From assembly GCA_003054495.1 (NCBI GenBank), contig CP028514.1, positions 2,310,001 to 2,374,000 on the forward strand: 64,000 nt of DNA. Reading direction: 5' to 3'. Positions within the stretch are counted from its first letter, which is position 1, and each line of letters starts with the position of its first letter. The stretch is from Carboxydocella thermautotrophica (GTDB lineage: Bacteria > Bacillota > GCA-003054495 > Carboxydocellales > Carboxydocellaceae). The notes under the pieces were generated by a model. It saw only the letters and a list, made by a program, of their open reading frames with translations. It did not search any database and had not been told where the DNA came from. Positions 16,130 through 25,770 of this stretch are shown here, piece after piece. The translations under genes and the position numbers were made by a program.

Positions 16130-16949
16130 AATTGGACTCCTCCTCTCCCAGTAAACCGATAGCATCAGCCCGACACTGGCGACAATGATCCATTTGTGGT
16201 ATAAATACCCTGTTTTGCTGGCGGATTCTTAATAATTCTTCCGGAGAAGGAGGGGTTAAATGAGCAAAATCCGCCTGAGGTATTAATGGCATAATATTCA
16301 TCACATATACCCCTAAGTCTCGCATTACCCGGGCTATTTCGCTCACGTGATGATCATTTATACCCGGGATTAAAACTGTGTTAACTTTAACAACTATCCC
16401 ATGTTTTACTGCTGCTTCAATTCCCATCAGCTGGTTGGATAATAACTTGCTGGCACCAGATAGGCCCCGCAAAATTTGCCCTTTATATAAAACCCAGTCA
16501 TAGATTTGATTCCCTATGGTAGGATCCACAGCATTAACAGTTACTGTTAAACTATCGATTCTCAAAGCTTTTATTTCTTCAATATAATCGGGTAGCAGTA
16601 AACCATTGGTACTTAAACACTTGAGCAGCCCCGGGGCATGTTCATTAACCAGGCGAAAAGTTTCAAAGGTTTCTTTATTTGCCAAAGGATCTCCAGGGCC
16701 AGCTATGCCTACAACGCTAATGCGTTCGTCTTTCTCCAGAATTTCTTTAAGCCTGTATATGGCCTGCCAGGGTTTTAACAAAGTACTGGCCACCCCGGGC
16801 CGATTTTCATTGGCACAATCATATTTCCGCGAACAATAACGGCATTTAATATTGCAACGGGGAGCAACCGGCAAATGCACGCGCCCTTTTTTTCCGGCTA
16901 CTTCTTTATTTAAGCAAGGATGTTCAGTTATTTTTTGTTCACACCACAT
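16098..16949 (-). CDS. nifB: FeMo-cofactor radical SAM synthase NifB (short form)
   Basis: 283 aa radical SAM enzyme that fuses two [4Fe-4S] clusters and inserts a carbide to make NifB-cofactor. Seen: HPCLNKE at the N-terminus, radical SAM cluster motif CNIKCRYC, the SAM-binding GIAGPGDPLA, TVNAVDP, and the C-terminal cluster ligands HCRQCRADAIG. It lacks the NifX-like extension of proteobacterial NifB; that fold is the next gene. Start 16949 has AAAGGTGGGAG upstream. A hairpin terminator lies between nifI2 and this gene. Confidence 0.95.
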   Translation of the reverse strand: MWCEQKITEHPCLNKEVAGKKGRVHLPVAPRCNIKCRYCSRKYDCANENRPGVASTLLKPWQAIYRLKEILEKDERISVVGIAGPGDPLANKETFETFRLVNEHAPGLLKCLSTNGLLLPDYIEEIKALRIDSLTVTVNAVDPTIGNQIYDWVLYKGQILRGLSGASKLLSNQLMGIEAAVKHGIVVKVNTVLIPGINDHHVSEIARVMRDLGVYVMNIMPLIPQADFAHLTPPSPEELLRIRQQNRVFIPQMDHCRQCRADAIGLLGEEESNYDQKICCGQQ

Positions 16950-16975
16950 CTTTACTCCCACCTTTATAAAAAATC

Positions 16976-16999
16976 AGGAGCCTCAAAACCGAGGCTCCT
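16976..16999 (-). terminator. Hairpin terminator between nifI2 and nifB
   Basis: Perfect 9-bp inverted repeat AGGAGCCTC / GAGGCTCCT with a six-base loop, followed in the minus direction by GATTTTTTAT. It lies inside the nif operon and may lower expression of nifB, nifX, mod and nifV relative to nifHDKEN. Confidence 0.7.
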
Positions 17000-17023
17000 T
17001 TGCCTTCCAGTATCACCGTTTTA

Positions 17024-17398
17024 CTATTTAAGTGCTTCCTTTCCTTTTTCTGAAGTCCTAATCCGTACTACTTCCTTGATAGGACAGACAAAGATTTTGC
17101 CATCCCCGTAATAACCAGTTTGATTGACTCTGATAATGGTATCTACAACCTGCTGGACATCTTCGTCAGCAACTATAATGTGCAATAATCGTTTGGGAAT
17201 AAAGGAGTAGGTCGCCTCCTCGGAATACCTTTCACTAATTATTTCTCCCATTGGCGGATCAATTTCACTTAAAATACCTTTTTGTTTACCTCGACCACTG
17301 ACACTGTATAAATGAAAAGCATTAAACCCCAAACCATCCAGAGCTGCCTTGGTTTCCTGAATTTTAGAGCGGCGGAGAATAGCCATCACTTCTTTCAT
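17024..17398 (-). CDS. nifI2: Nitrogenase-associated PII protein NifI2
   Basis: 124 aa GlnB/PII-family protein. In methanogens NifI1-NifI2 complexes bind dinitrogenase and switch it off when ammonium is added; 2-oxoglutarate and ATP relieve this. Seen: MKEVMAILRRSKIQETKAALDGLG, T-loop base VSGRGKQKGI, a long T-loop with the YSFIPKRLLHIIVADED strand, and TGYYGDGKIFVCPI. The insertion in the T-loop and the length distinguish NifI2 from ordinary GlnB. It is 16 bases after nifI1. Confidence 0.93.
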   Translation of the reverse strand: MKEVMAILRRSKIQETKAALDGLGFNAFHLYSVSGRGKQKGILSEIDPPMGEIISERYSEEATYSFIPKRLLHIIVADEDVQQVVDTIIRVNQTGYYGDGKIFVCPIKEVVRIRTSEKGKEALK

Positions 17399-17414
17399 AA
17401 TTTCTCCCTCCCCG

Positions 17415-17732
17415 CTATAAGCCTTTGCTGCCGGTTCTGATAGTATAAACTTCCTCTACGGGCGAAACAAAAATTTTACCATCACCGATATTGCCGGTTC
17501 GAGCCGTATTTTCAATAATCTTAACTGCTTTATCTGCTTCTTCATCCTGAACAACCAGCATTAATTGAACTTTAGGAAGCTCGTCATAAACAATTGGTCC
17601 CACTTGAATTCCTTTTTGCCTGCCCCGCCCAAAAACATACATTTTGGTCAAGGAAATAAAACCGGCATTTGCCAGTGCTTCCACTGTTTGTTTTTCTCTT
17701 TCCGGCCGGATAATCGCCCTGATCATTAACAT
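17415..17732 (-). CDS. nifI1: Nitrogenase-associated PII protein NifI1
   Basis: 105 aa GlnB/PII-family partner of NifI2. Seen: MLMIRAIIRPEREKQTVEAL, T-loop base FGRGRQKGI, the short T-loop ending PKVQLMLVVQDEEADK, and the B-loop GNIGDGKIFVSPVEE. Its start overlaps the nifN stop by seven bases and has GGAGGGAAAC upstream. In many anaerobes nifI1-nifI2 lie between nifH and nifD, and in heliobacteria upstream of nifH; here they follow nifN. Confidence 0.93.
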   Translation of the reverse strand: MLMIRAIIRPEREKQTVEALANAGFISLTKMYVFGRGRQKGIQVGPIVYDELPKVQLMLVVQDEEADKAVKIIENTARTGNIGDGKIFVSPVEEVYTIRTGSKGL

Positions 17733-19081
17733 TTTGTTTCCCTCCTTAACTTTTTTTGTTCAAGTTCCAGATAAGCGTTGGCCCACAAATCCAGTAACCG
17801 CATTGCTCCTTCATAACCTACAATCAACTGACGCTGACTGCCAAATCGGTCATCCACCGGGAAACCAGTCCGAACCAGGGGTATTCCCTCTGTCCGTTCG
17901 ATATATTCCCCATCCGAGCCTCCAATCAATAAATCAGCTTTACTTTGTCTAACTGCCTGTCTGATTTCGGTAAAATCAGCCCGGTTTAAAATTACAGGTC
18001 GCCTGGTTAAATTTCGGGTAAGTTGTTCTAAGCGCTGGACAGTTTCAGGATTATCACCGCCAATACTTAAAACAGCCGGCTGCATTCCCAGTTCCAGGGC
18101 AAAGCCAGTTAGGGCCTCAACCAGATCAGCATCTCCATAAATAGCCGGGCGTTTGCCGAAGAGAACTTTGTGGGCATCCACCATGGCATCCAGCAGGCGA
18201 TTTCTTTCTTTTTCGATTTCCGCCGGCAAGGATTGCAGGCCTTTCAATCTCAGCAGTTGACCCACAAGACGATCGGTTCCTTTGAGCCCGACAGGCAAGG
18301 GTATTCGTTCCAAAGGAACAGCAAATTCCTTTAATAAATAATCTCCCACAGTTTCCAGTTTTGAAGAGCTTAATCCCATTTGCATAGTATAACGGGCCTG
18401 GGCCAATCTTCGGATTTGAGTTAAAGGGGTACCTCCCTCTGGAATAAGAGGATAAGAGATAGTAGCTCCCCCATCCAGAGTCTCAGAGTAATCAGGAAAG
18501 AAAACAGCTTCTACTTCAATGGTTGCCAGCAAGCGCTTGAGATAGCGGATATCGGCCGGTGAAATTATGCCCGGGATCAAGTTAAGATCATAACAGTTTT
18601 TTTGTTGCGGGGGCTTAACTAAATGTTTGGCTATCTGGTAGATCGCTGTATAATAACCTTCCAGATGAGTACCAGCATAACTGGGGGTAGAAACAGGTAC
18701 TACCTCCACGCTGGCTGTCTTTCCTTCCTTTTTCAGCTTCTCAACCATTAGTTCTACATCATCACCGATAGTTTCCGCCAGACAGGTAGTAGGAATGCCA
18801 ATCATCTGTACCGATTGATATTGACGCAGAATATTGGCAAAAGCTCTCTCCAAATTGCTTCCTCCGCCATAAATGGCGTCTTTTTCTGTTAACGCCGTGG
18901 AAGCTATATCTACCGGTTCATTAAAATGTCCGCCTAAAAAGCGTCTCATATAAGTAGCACAGCCCTGGGAGCCATGCAGGAGGATAACAGTAGCTTCCAC
19001 CCCTTTTAACGCCAGTACCGCTCCCAAAGGCATACACAGTTTGCAAGGATTGACTACAGCTTTGTACTCATGCTCAGCCAT
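17726..19081 (-). CDS. nifN: FeMo-cofactor scaffold protein NifN
   Basis: 451 aa, beta-like chain of the NifEN scaffold on which NifB-cofactor is matured to FeMo-cofactor. NifK-like cysteine patches are seen: NPCKLCMPLGAVLALKG, HGSQGCATYMRR and GIPTTCLAETIGDD. Start 19081 lies eight bases after AAGGAG; the two ATG/GTG codons before it are too close to that site. The start overlaps the nifE stop, consistent with stoichiometric synthesis. Confidence 0.93.
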   Translation of the reverse strand: MAEHEYKAVVNPCKLCMPLGAVLALKGVEATVILLHGSQGCATYMRRFLGGHFNEPVDIASTALTEKDAIYGGGSNLERAFANILRQYQSVQMIGIPTTCLAETIGDDVELMVEKLKKEGKTASVEVVPVSTPSYAGTHLEGYYTAIYQIAKHLVKPPQQKNCYDLNLIPGIISPADIRYLKRLLATIEVEAVFFPDYSETLDGGATISYPLIPEGGTPLTQIRRLAQARYTMQMGLSSSKLETVGDYLLKEFAVPLERIPLPVGLKGTDRLVGQLLRLKGLQSLPAEIEKERNRLLDAMVDAHKVLFGKRPAIYGDADLVEALTGFALELGMQPAVLSIGGDNPETVQRLEQLTRNLTRRPVILNRADFTEIRQAVRQSKADLLIGGSDGEYIERTEGIPLVRTGFPVDDRFGSQRQLIVGYEGAMRLLDLWANAYLELEQKKLRRETKC

Positions 19082-20465
19082 AGACATCACTCCTTGTCAT
19101 CCGGGCAGCAGTTACCAGCTGGGACCAGACCGGGCTGAGCACAGTTGCTGCAACTTCACGGGCAAAATTGAGCATACCCTCATAGCCGGCAAAACTTTTC
19201 TTCCGTTCATGGTTAAAATCCACAAACCCCTTACCCGCCTTATAGGCCAGAGGTCGTTCTTTAACACCTCCAACAAGAACATCAGGCTGAAATTCAGCTA
19301 AAAAAGCGGATAACTCCAGGGCTCCAGCATCATCAATTATTACTCCTGTGTCTCCAAGCTCACGCTGAATTTGCTTGTATTCCTCAGCTTTCCCCGTCTG
19401 AGAACCAGCGATAACAACTTCCATTCCCAGATCCCGGAACATTTTAATTAAAGAGATGGTTTTAAATGCTCCTCCCATATAAACTGCTGCTTTTTTGCCT
19501 TTAAGCATCTGCTTGTATTGTTGTAATTCCCAGGTGATTAAATCTCTTTGTTTTATACAAAAACGACGGGCACGATATACGATTTCCTCATCCTGGCTGG
19601 CGAAAAACTGAGCAATATCCATCAACGCTTGTTCTGTATCCTGCAACCCGGCAAAACTTACTTGAAGATAAGGAATACCGTATTTTTCTTTCATTTTCCT
19701 AGCAAGGTAGGTCATTGATCCGGCACACTGAACAACATTTAATTTCGCCGTATGAGCGCGGGCAATCTCATCTACCCGGCCATCTCCAGTCAGTGTGCTA
19801 ACCACCTCTATTCCCAGAGCCTCAAGATAGTTTTTGATCACCCAGAGTTCTCCGGCGAGATTAAACTCTCCTAAAATGTTGATACTTAAGGGTGAAACAG
19901 GGGGAGGAGCAGGGTGGGTGCCGATCAGTTTCAATAAGGCGTCACAGGCTGCCCGGTACCCTGCTGATTTGTTGCCCATAAATCCTTCTGACTGCACCGG
20001 AATAACACGAATTCCTGTTTCAGCTTGAATTTGCTTGCAGACGGCCTGCAAATCATCGCCAATGATTCCGGCAATACAAGTAGCATAAACAAATACTGCC
20101 TGTGGCCGGTAATCGCGAATTATTCCGCGCAAAGCCCCCGCCAATTTGGCTTCCCCGCCGAAAATCACATCTTTTTCCTGCATATCGGTGGAAAAACTGT
20201 TACGATACAAATCCGGTCCGGAGGTTAGACTGCCACGAATATCCCAGGTGTAAGCAGCACAGCCTATTGGCCCGTGAACCAGATGAGCCGCATCAGTTAT
20301 TGGGTTTAATACCACTCTGGCGCCACAATAGACACACCCTCTCTGACTTAAAGCCCCTGCCAGGGAATTTACATCACAAACAACATCTGCTTCCTTATCC
20401 TTACGCTGGTAGCAGATTTGTTTTTCCCGGTCAGGCAGCAGGATATTTTTACAGTTTAATGCCAT
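19074..20465 (-). CDS. nifE: FeMo-cofactor scaffold protein NifE
   Basis: 463 aa, alpha-like chain of NifEN. NifD-like ligands are present: RGCVYCGARVVLNPI, HGPIGCAAYTWDIRG, YATCIAGIIGDD, plus VVQCAGSMTYLARKM at the position of the FeMo-cofactor Cys of NifD, and a nucleotide-fold C-terminal half (AAVYMGGAFKTISLIKMFRDLG). The start has AAAGGAGGGAAAG upstream. Discrimination from NifD rests on gene order and on the absence of the His ligand segment of NifD. Confidence 0.94.
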   Translation of the reverse strand: MALNCKNILLPDREKQICYQRKDKEADVVCDVNSLAGALSQRGCVYCGARVVLNPITDAAHLVHGPIGCAAYTWDIRGSLTSGPDLYRNSFSTDMQEKDVIFGGEAKLAGALRGIIRDYRPQAVFVYATCIAGIIGDDLQAVCKQIQAETGIRVIPVQSEGFMGNKSAGYRAACDALLKLIGTHPAPPPVSPLSINILGEFNLAGELWVIKNYLEALGIEVVSTLTGDGRVDEIARAHTAKLNVVQCAGSMTYLARKMKEKYGIPYLQVSFAGLQDTEQALMDIAQFFASQDEEIVYRARRFCIKQRDLITWELQQYKQMLKGKKAAVYMGGAFKTISLIKMFRDLGMEVVIAGSQTGKAEEYKQIQRELGDTGVIIDDAGALELSAFLAEFQPDVLVGGVKERPLAYKAGKGFVDFNHERKKSFAGYEGMLNFAREVAATVLSPVWSQLVTAARMTRSDVYG

Positions 20466-20495
20466 AATCTTTCCCTCCTTTCCGGAATAGAAACC

Positions 20496-21848
20496 TTACT
20501 GAACCAGCTCCAATCTGTGTTTTTCAATAAACATATCTTTCCAATCAAGCAGGGTATTGCCAATACGCTCGGCCAGCCAGGCCATTCCCCGGTAACCAAC
20601 TAGAGGAAAATGCTGCAAATTAGCCCGATCCAGGACAGGAAAACCAACGCGAACCAGAGGTATTTTTTCTTCCCGGGCGATAAATTTTCCGTAGGTATTG
20701 CCCAGCAGTAAATCTACCTTTTCTTCCTTAATCCAGCCATGCAAAGTAAATAAATCCGCTCCATTTGCAACCCTGGCTTCAGGAGTCAGGGCCTCAACCT
20801 GCCGTTGCCAGCTGTCACTCCTGGTTCCGGTTACTACATAGGCTGGAATCAGGCCCAGGGTTTTGGCCATACCCACCAGCGCCAGGGTAAGGTCGGGATC
20901 TCCATAGATAGCCACCCGTTTACCATACCAGTGAGCATGGGCATCCAGTAACATATCCATCAACCGCCCTCTTTCCTCTTCCAATTCAGGCGGAATTGGT
21001 TTTCCTGTATATTTGGCCAGGGTCATCAAGAATAGGTCTGTATTTTCAACCCCAATCGGCACAGGTAGCACTTCTAAGGGCACTTTAAATTTTTCTTCCA
21101 GATACTCTCCAGCTAAGAGATTGGCTTCTTCTCCCAGGGCAATGGTAACCTGAGCATTGGCCATATCTTTAATGTCTTCGGTCCGGGTGCCACCGTCCTG
21201 ATAAAGCTTTAATTCTCCAGTCATGGGCGCATCCAGCACACCGGACACATCCGGCAAGACAATAGCATCAATATCCATCAAGCTCAAGATGCGCTTTATT
21301 TCCCGCACATCCCCCGGGTTCACAAAGCCTGGAAGCAAATTGATTCTGGAGTTTTTTTCGCCTGGTGTGGCCAGGGCTTCTACCGCTGCTTTGATCATAT
21401 TGGCAAAACCAGTGATATGACTGCCTACATAACTGGGCGTACTGGCACTGAAGATAATCAAATCTTCCGGTACTTCCCCTGTTTTCTTCAGCTCGGCAAT
21501 AATTCCAGGAACATCATCCCCAATGGTTTCCGCTGAACAGGTAGTGTGCACAGCCACTACCTGCGGTCGATATATCTTAACCAGGTTTTTAATACCCTGC
21601 TTTAAGTTGGCACTTCCCCCAAAGACCACCTGGCCTTCAGAAAAGGAGCTGGTTGTACAGAGGGCCGGTTCCCGAAAATGCCTGGATAAATGCATGCGCA
21701 GATAAGAGGCACAACCCTGGGATCCGTGGCTGTGAGGCATACAGCCATGAATCCCCAGAGCCGCATAAACGGCTCCAATGGGTTGACAGGTTTTAACGGG
21801 ATTAACGACTAATGCTTCCCGCTCAACAGCGTAATTGACTGCCTTCAT
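20496..21848 (-). CDS. nifK: Nitrogenase MoFe protein beta chain
   Basis: 450 aa. It pairs with NifD in the MoFe protein and supplies half of the P-cluster ligands: NPVKTCQPIGAVYAALG, HGSQGCASYLRMHLSRHF and AVHTTCSAETIGDD. It lacks the long N-terminal extension of proteobacterial NifK (about 510-520 aa), as in clostridial short forms. Start 21848 follows AGGAGGGG closely; the longer open frame upstream overlaps nifD and has no ribosome binding site. Confidence 0.97.
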   Translation of the reverse strand: MKAVNYAVEREALVVNPVKTCQPIGAVYAALGIHGCMPHSHGSQGCASYLRMHLSRHFREPALCTTSSFSEGQVVFGGSANLKQGIKNLVKIYRPQVVAVHTTCSAETIGDDVPGIIAELKKTGEVPEDLIIFSASTPSYVGSHITGFANMIKAAVEALATPGEKNSRINLLPGFVNPGDVREIKRILSLMDIDAIVLPDVSGVLDAPMTGELKLYQDGGTRTEDIKDMANAQVTIALGEEANLLAGEYLEEKFKVPLEVLPVPIGVENTDLFLMTLAKYTGKPIPPELEEERGRLMDMLLDAHAHWYGKRVAIYGDPDLTLALVGMAKTLGLIPAYVVTGTRSDSWQRQVEALTPEARVANGADLFTLHGWIKEEKVDLLLGNTYGKFIAREEKIPLVRVGFPVLDRANLQHFPLVGYRGMAWLAERIGNTLLDWKDMFIEKHRLELVQ

Positions 21849-21865
21849 CTTTTTTCCCCTCCTGT

Positions 21866-23452
21866 TTACATACTTGCCCAGGGTGGAGTAATTTGTTTCC
21901 ACAGGGGATTGTTAATAGCCATATCCATATCCCGGGCAAATTGGATTGCTCCTTGAAAGCCAGTATAGGGCCCGCTATAGTCGTAAGAATGGAGCTGGCG
22001 GGAAGGTATGCCCATTTTCTGGGTCACATACCGGTCCTTAATCCCGGACAAAAACAGATCAGGTTTAATTTCTTTAATTAGAAACTCAGTTTCATAGTGG
22101 TTAAGATCATCTATTACAAAGGCCCCTTCTTTCATGTGCACCATCATGCCTTCGTAATTCATCAGGTGGTCAGGTAGTTCATGTTTTTTGCGCTCAATAA
22201 ACTGTTCATCAAAAGGGGGTTTATGGCCTGGTTGCAGCTTAAAGGTATAATCATCAATGGTTTTATGATAGGGATGGGGTTTGATTTCAGGAATGATTTT
22301 TCTACCCTCATAATCATCCCGGTGGGCAAACTGGTAGCCCGCCATAATAACTTCCATCCCTAAATCAGCGCAAAGCTCCTGATAATGATGAGAACGGGAA
22401 CCACCGGTAAAAATCATAACCTTTTTGCCTTTTAGCCGTTGCCGGTAGTATTCCAGTTGCGGCTGAATGGCCGCCAGTTCCTCGGCTATCACTTTTTCCG
22501 TATTAGCGGTTAATTGTGGATCATCAAAAAACCTGGCCATTTCCCTTAAAGATCTAATGGTTGCTTCAATACCGATGTAGTTAACTTTCAACCAGGGCAC
22601 TCCATATTTTTGCTCCATCATCTGGTTGGAATAATTGATGGAACGGTGACACATCAGGATAGATAGTTTAGCCTGATGAGCTCTGGCCAGGTCCTCGTAT
22701 TTGGCATCACCGGTAAACACGCTGACTACCCGGTAGCCGATTCGCTCCAGCAAGGGCTTAATGACCCAGACATCACCCCCGATGTTATATTCACCGAAGA
22801 TATTAATATCAAAAGGAGTTGGATTTTCCAGTTCCTGAGTCCCTACAACCCTGGTAATCACTCCGTTATTGGCAATATGGTGGCCTGCTGACTGGCTTAC
22901 GCCTTTGTACCCTTCACAGCTGAAAGCCAGCACTTTAACCCCCAGTTCCTCTTCGGCCTTTTTTGCTACGGAATGAATATCATCTCCGATTAAGCCCACA
23001 GGGCAAGTAGCATAAATCCCGATGTATTTAGGTTTAAAGATTTCATAAGCTTCCTTTATCGCCTGATAGAGCTTCTTTTCTCCACCGAAAACAATGTCCT
23101 TTTCCTGCATATCAGTGGAGAGGCAATAGTGATTGAAATAATCATAACCTTCTTCGGGAGTGGCAAAATTTCTTCTCGTGTTCCAGGTATAGAAACCGCA
23201 ACCAATCGGGCCATGGGTTATATGCAAAACGTTTTTGATCGGTCCCATCACCACTCCTTTACAGCCGGCATAAGTACAGCCCCGGTTGGTCATAATGCCA
23301 GGAATAGTGGAAACATCCGCCAGAATGTGCTGGTCAGGAGCAGCCGGGTCAATTACCACCATATGTTGTTTTCTTTCCTTGGCAATTTTAGACGGATAAT
23401 GTTCTAACATCTTTTCAAGGATCTGCTTGTGCCTTGCTTTTTCTATAGCCAT
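21866..23452 (-). CDS. nifD: Nitrogenase MoFe protein alpha chain
   Basis: 528 aa catalytic subunit holding FeMo-cofactor. P-cluster ligands: TYAGCKGVVMGPI, HGPIGCGFYTW and ATCPVGLIGDD. FeMo-cofactor ligands: Cys in SILMCHRSINY and His in SRQLHSYDYSGPYTG. It is longer than the 480-490 aa of proteobacterial NifD because of an insertion in the C-terminal half (roughly residues 375-425, containing KPHPYHKTIDDYTF and PPFDEQFIERKKHE), as known from clostridial NifD. Start 23452 has GAGAAGGGGTGG upstream. The Cys and His ligands argue for Mo- rather than V- or Fe-only nitrogenase, and nifEN is present. Confidence 0.97.
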   Translation of the reverse strand: MAIEKARHKQILEKMLEHYPSKIAKERKQHMVVIDPAAPDQHILADVSTIPGIMTNRGCTYAGCKGVVMGPIKNVLHITHGPIGCGFYTWNTRRNFATPEEGYDYFNHYCLSTDMQEKDIVFGGEKKLYQAIKEAYEIFKPKYIGIYATCPVGLIGDDIHSVAKKAEEELGVKVLAFSCEGYKGVSQSAGHHIANNGVITRVVGTQELENPTPFDINIFGEYNIGGDVWVIKPLLERIGYRVVSVFTGDAKYEDLARAHQAKLSILMCHRSINYSNQMMEQKYGVPWLKVNYIGIEATIRSLREMARFFDDPQLTANTEKVIAEELAAIQPQLEYYRQRLKGKKVMIFTGGSRSHHYQELCADLGMEVIMAGYQFAHRDDYEGRKIIPEIKPHPYHKTIDDYTFKLQPGHKPPFDEQFIERKKHELPDHLMNYEGMMVHMKEGAFVIDDLNHYETEFLIKEIKPDLFLSGIKDRYVTQKMGIPSRQLHSYDYSGPYTGFQGAIQFARDMDMAINNPLWKQITPPWASM

Positions 23453-23474
23453 AGTTCCACCCCTTCTCAGTTTG

Positions 23475-24465
<991 letters not shown>

Positions 24466-24471
<6 letters not shown>

Positions 24472-24499
24472 CCATCGCCTTGGAGTACTTCGTCGTACT
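24466..24499 (-). promoter_or_regulatory. ANTAR-type antiterminator module 1 in nifH leader
   Basis: Minus-strand RNA: AGTAC-GACGAA-GTACT (24499-24484), a 2-base linker, then AAGGC-GATGGG-GCTTT (24481-24466). Both loops are six bases with G4, but position 1 is G instead of the usual A. The 3' arm of the second hairpin (GCTTT) is part of the 5' arm of the first terminator. The geometry fits an ANTAR target; the loop deviation lowers confidence. Confidence 0.6.
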
Positions 24500-24514
24500 G
24501 AATTTTACAATGCT

Positions 24515-24543
24515 ATAATACAACAGGTTGTTATTGTTGACAA
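24515..24543 (-). promoter_or_regulatory. nif operon sigma-A promoter
   Basis: TTGTCA (24543-24538), 17-bp spacer, TATTAT (24520-24515). The -35 region TTGTCAACA is the same as that of glnA. No sigma-54-type TGGCAC-N5-TTGCA element was found in the leader, unlike proteobacterial nif promoters. Confidence 0.75.
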
Positions 24544-24557
24544 CAGTTTAAACAAAT

Positions 24558-25580
24558 TTATACTGTATACTTTTCCTTCAATTTCTTGGCCAGTTCCTTT
24601 AACAACCGAAAGGCCCTGGTCACGGTGGCATCCCCATCAGCATTGATCAAACAACAGCGAGCCGGAGCCAGCCAGGCCTGTTTTACTAGCAGCTCCCGGT
24701 CTACACCGTGCTGGGCCAGATAATCCCAGTATTCCTCCAGTTTGCCGAGCAAATAAGGCAGGGCATATTGCTCCTGTTCAGCAGTCAGGGTAGGAATAAT
24801 TCCCCAGGCAATAATTCCGCCCCGTTCCAGAAAGGCCTTGATTTCCCCGGTATAGCGGGAGAAAATGCGGCCACAGCCCAGGGCATCCAGGGATAAAATA
24901 TCCAGCTCAATCTCCCGCAGCAGAAAGGCCCAGTCCGGGTTGCCACAGAGATGCACTCCTTTCGGCCCCTCCAGCATGGTGAGAAAACGGGCGTAATCCT
25001 CCCTCGCCCTCTCACTGGTATAGCCGGAAAAGGAACCGAAGATTATCTCCAACCCCGGCTCATCCAGCCAGACAAAAGCATTGGGATTTTTGGCCGTCAG
25101 TTCCCGGTACTGGACATTCACTTTGCGGGCCACGAAATCGAATAAGAGCTCCCGCACTTCTGGATGATAGATGATGGGCTTACGCTCCTCATCAGTGATT
25201 TTCAAGCCCATGCTGACCGGGCCAATAGCCTGGCCCCGAATAGCCTGGTAAGACTTTAAATCCCGGGCCAGAAAACGGCGGTAAACCACAGAATATTTTT
25301 CTGTCAAAGTAAAGTTATTTTCATCTTCTGTCAACAAAAGATAATTCTCCAGTTCATTATAAAAAGCTGGCAGACTGAAATTTACCCTCTGGTTCTGCTC
25401 GTCAATGCTGATGCCGGGAAAATGCTCGGTAATCTGTACATACATATCCTCATAGTAACTCACTTTAGGCAATTGCGGCCAGAACGGAATATCCAGGGAC
25501 AAAGCCAGATCCAGAGCTTGTTCAATGTCGGTGTGGGGCATAATGCCCATTGCCGTTGTCGCTAAATCTCCCTTCAACAC
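24558..25580 (-). CDS. UROD/MetE-like superfamily protein (putative methyltransferase)
   Basis: About 340 aa TIM-barrel protein of the uroporphyrinogen decarboxylase / cobalamin-independent methionine synthase superfamily. Seen: TTAMGIMPHTDIEQALDLAL at the start, VWLDEPGLEIIFGSF, GVHLCGNPDWAFLL and a late PARCCLINAD; the His-Cys...Cys set resembles the zinc site of MetE. Such stand-alone proteins in anaerobes are thought to act on methyl or corrinoid substrates, but the substrate here is unknown. The start is uncertain: GTG 25580 or TTG 25577, both shortly after GGTGGGGGTGG. It ends 15 bases before the nif promoter and is probably a separate transcript. Confidence 0.75.
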   Translation of the reverse strand: MLKGDLATTAMGIMPHTDIEQALDLALSLDIPFWPQLPKVSYYEDMYVQITEHFPGISIDEQNQRVNFSLPAFYNELENYLLLTEDENNFTLTEKYSVVYRRFLARDLKSYQAIRGQAIGPVSMGLKITDEERKPIIYHPEVRELLFDFVARKVNVQYRELTAKNPNAFVWLDEPGLEIIFGSFSGYTSERAREDYARFLTMLEGPKGVHLCGNPDWAFLLREIELDILSLDALGCGRIFSRYTGEIKAFLERGGIIAWGIIPTLTAEQEQYALPYLLGKLEEYWDYLAQHGVDRELLVKQAWLAPARCCLINADGDATVTRAFRLLKELAKKLKEKYTV

Positions 25581-25642
25581 AAAAACCACCCCCACCATCA
25601 TTATAGCAGATAGCAGGGAGTGGTCCTGTGTTTTACATCACA

Positions 25643-25753
25643 TTACTGTTCCTTTTTGACAAAGGTGTCTTTGCCCTCGCACTGGGGACACTTTTTCGGC
25701 TTACAGCGCCCTTCCTTTTCATAACCGCACTGGGTGCACTGGAATACGGCCAT
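25643..25753 (-). CDS. Rubredoxin-like RCKP-type mini-protein
   Basis: 36 aa, starting MAVFQCTQCGYEKEG and continuing RCKPKKCPQCEGKD. Two CxxC pairs form a rubredoxin-like knuckle fold that would bind iron or zinc. The ATG has AGGAGGTGAGCGAAG upstream. Proteins with this RCKP pattern are a recognised family in Clostridia, but their role is not established. It lies 17 bases after the metallo-beta-lactamase gene and may be co-transcribed with it. Confidence 0.85.
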   Translation of the reverse strand: MAVFQCTQCGYEKEGRCKPKKCPQCEGKDTFVKKEQ

Positions 25754-25770
25754 CTTCGCTCACCTCCTTC

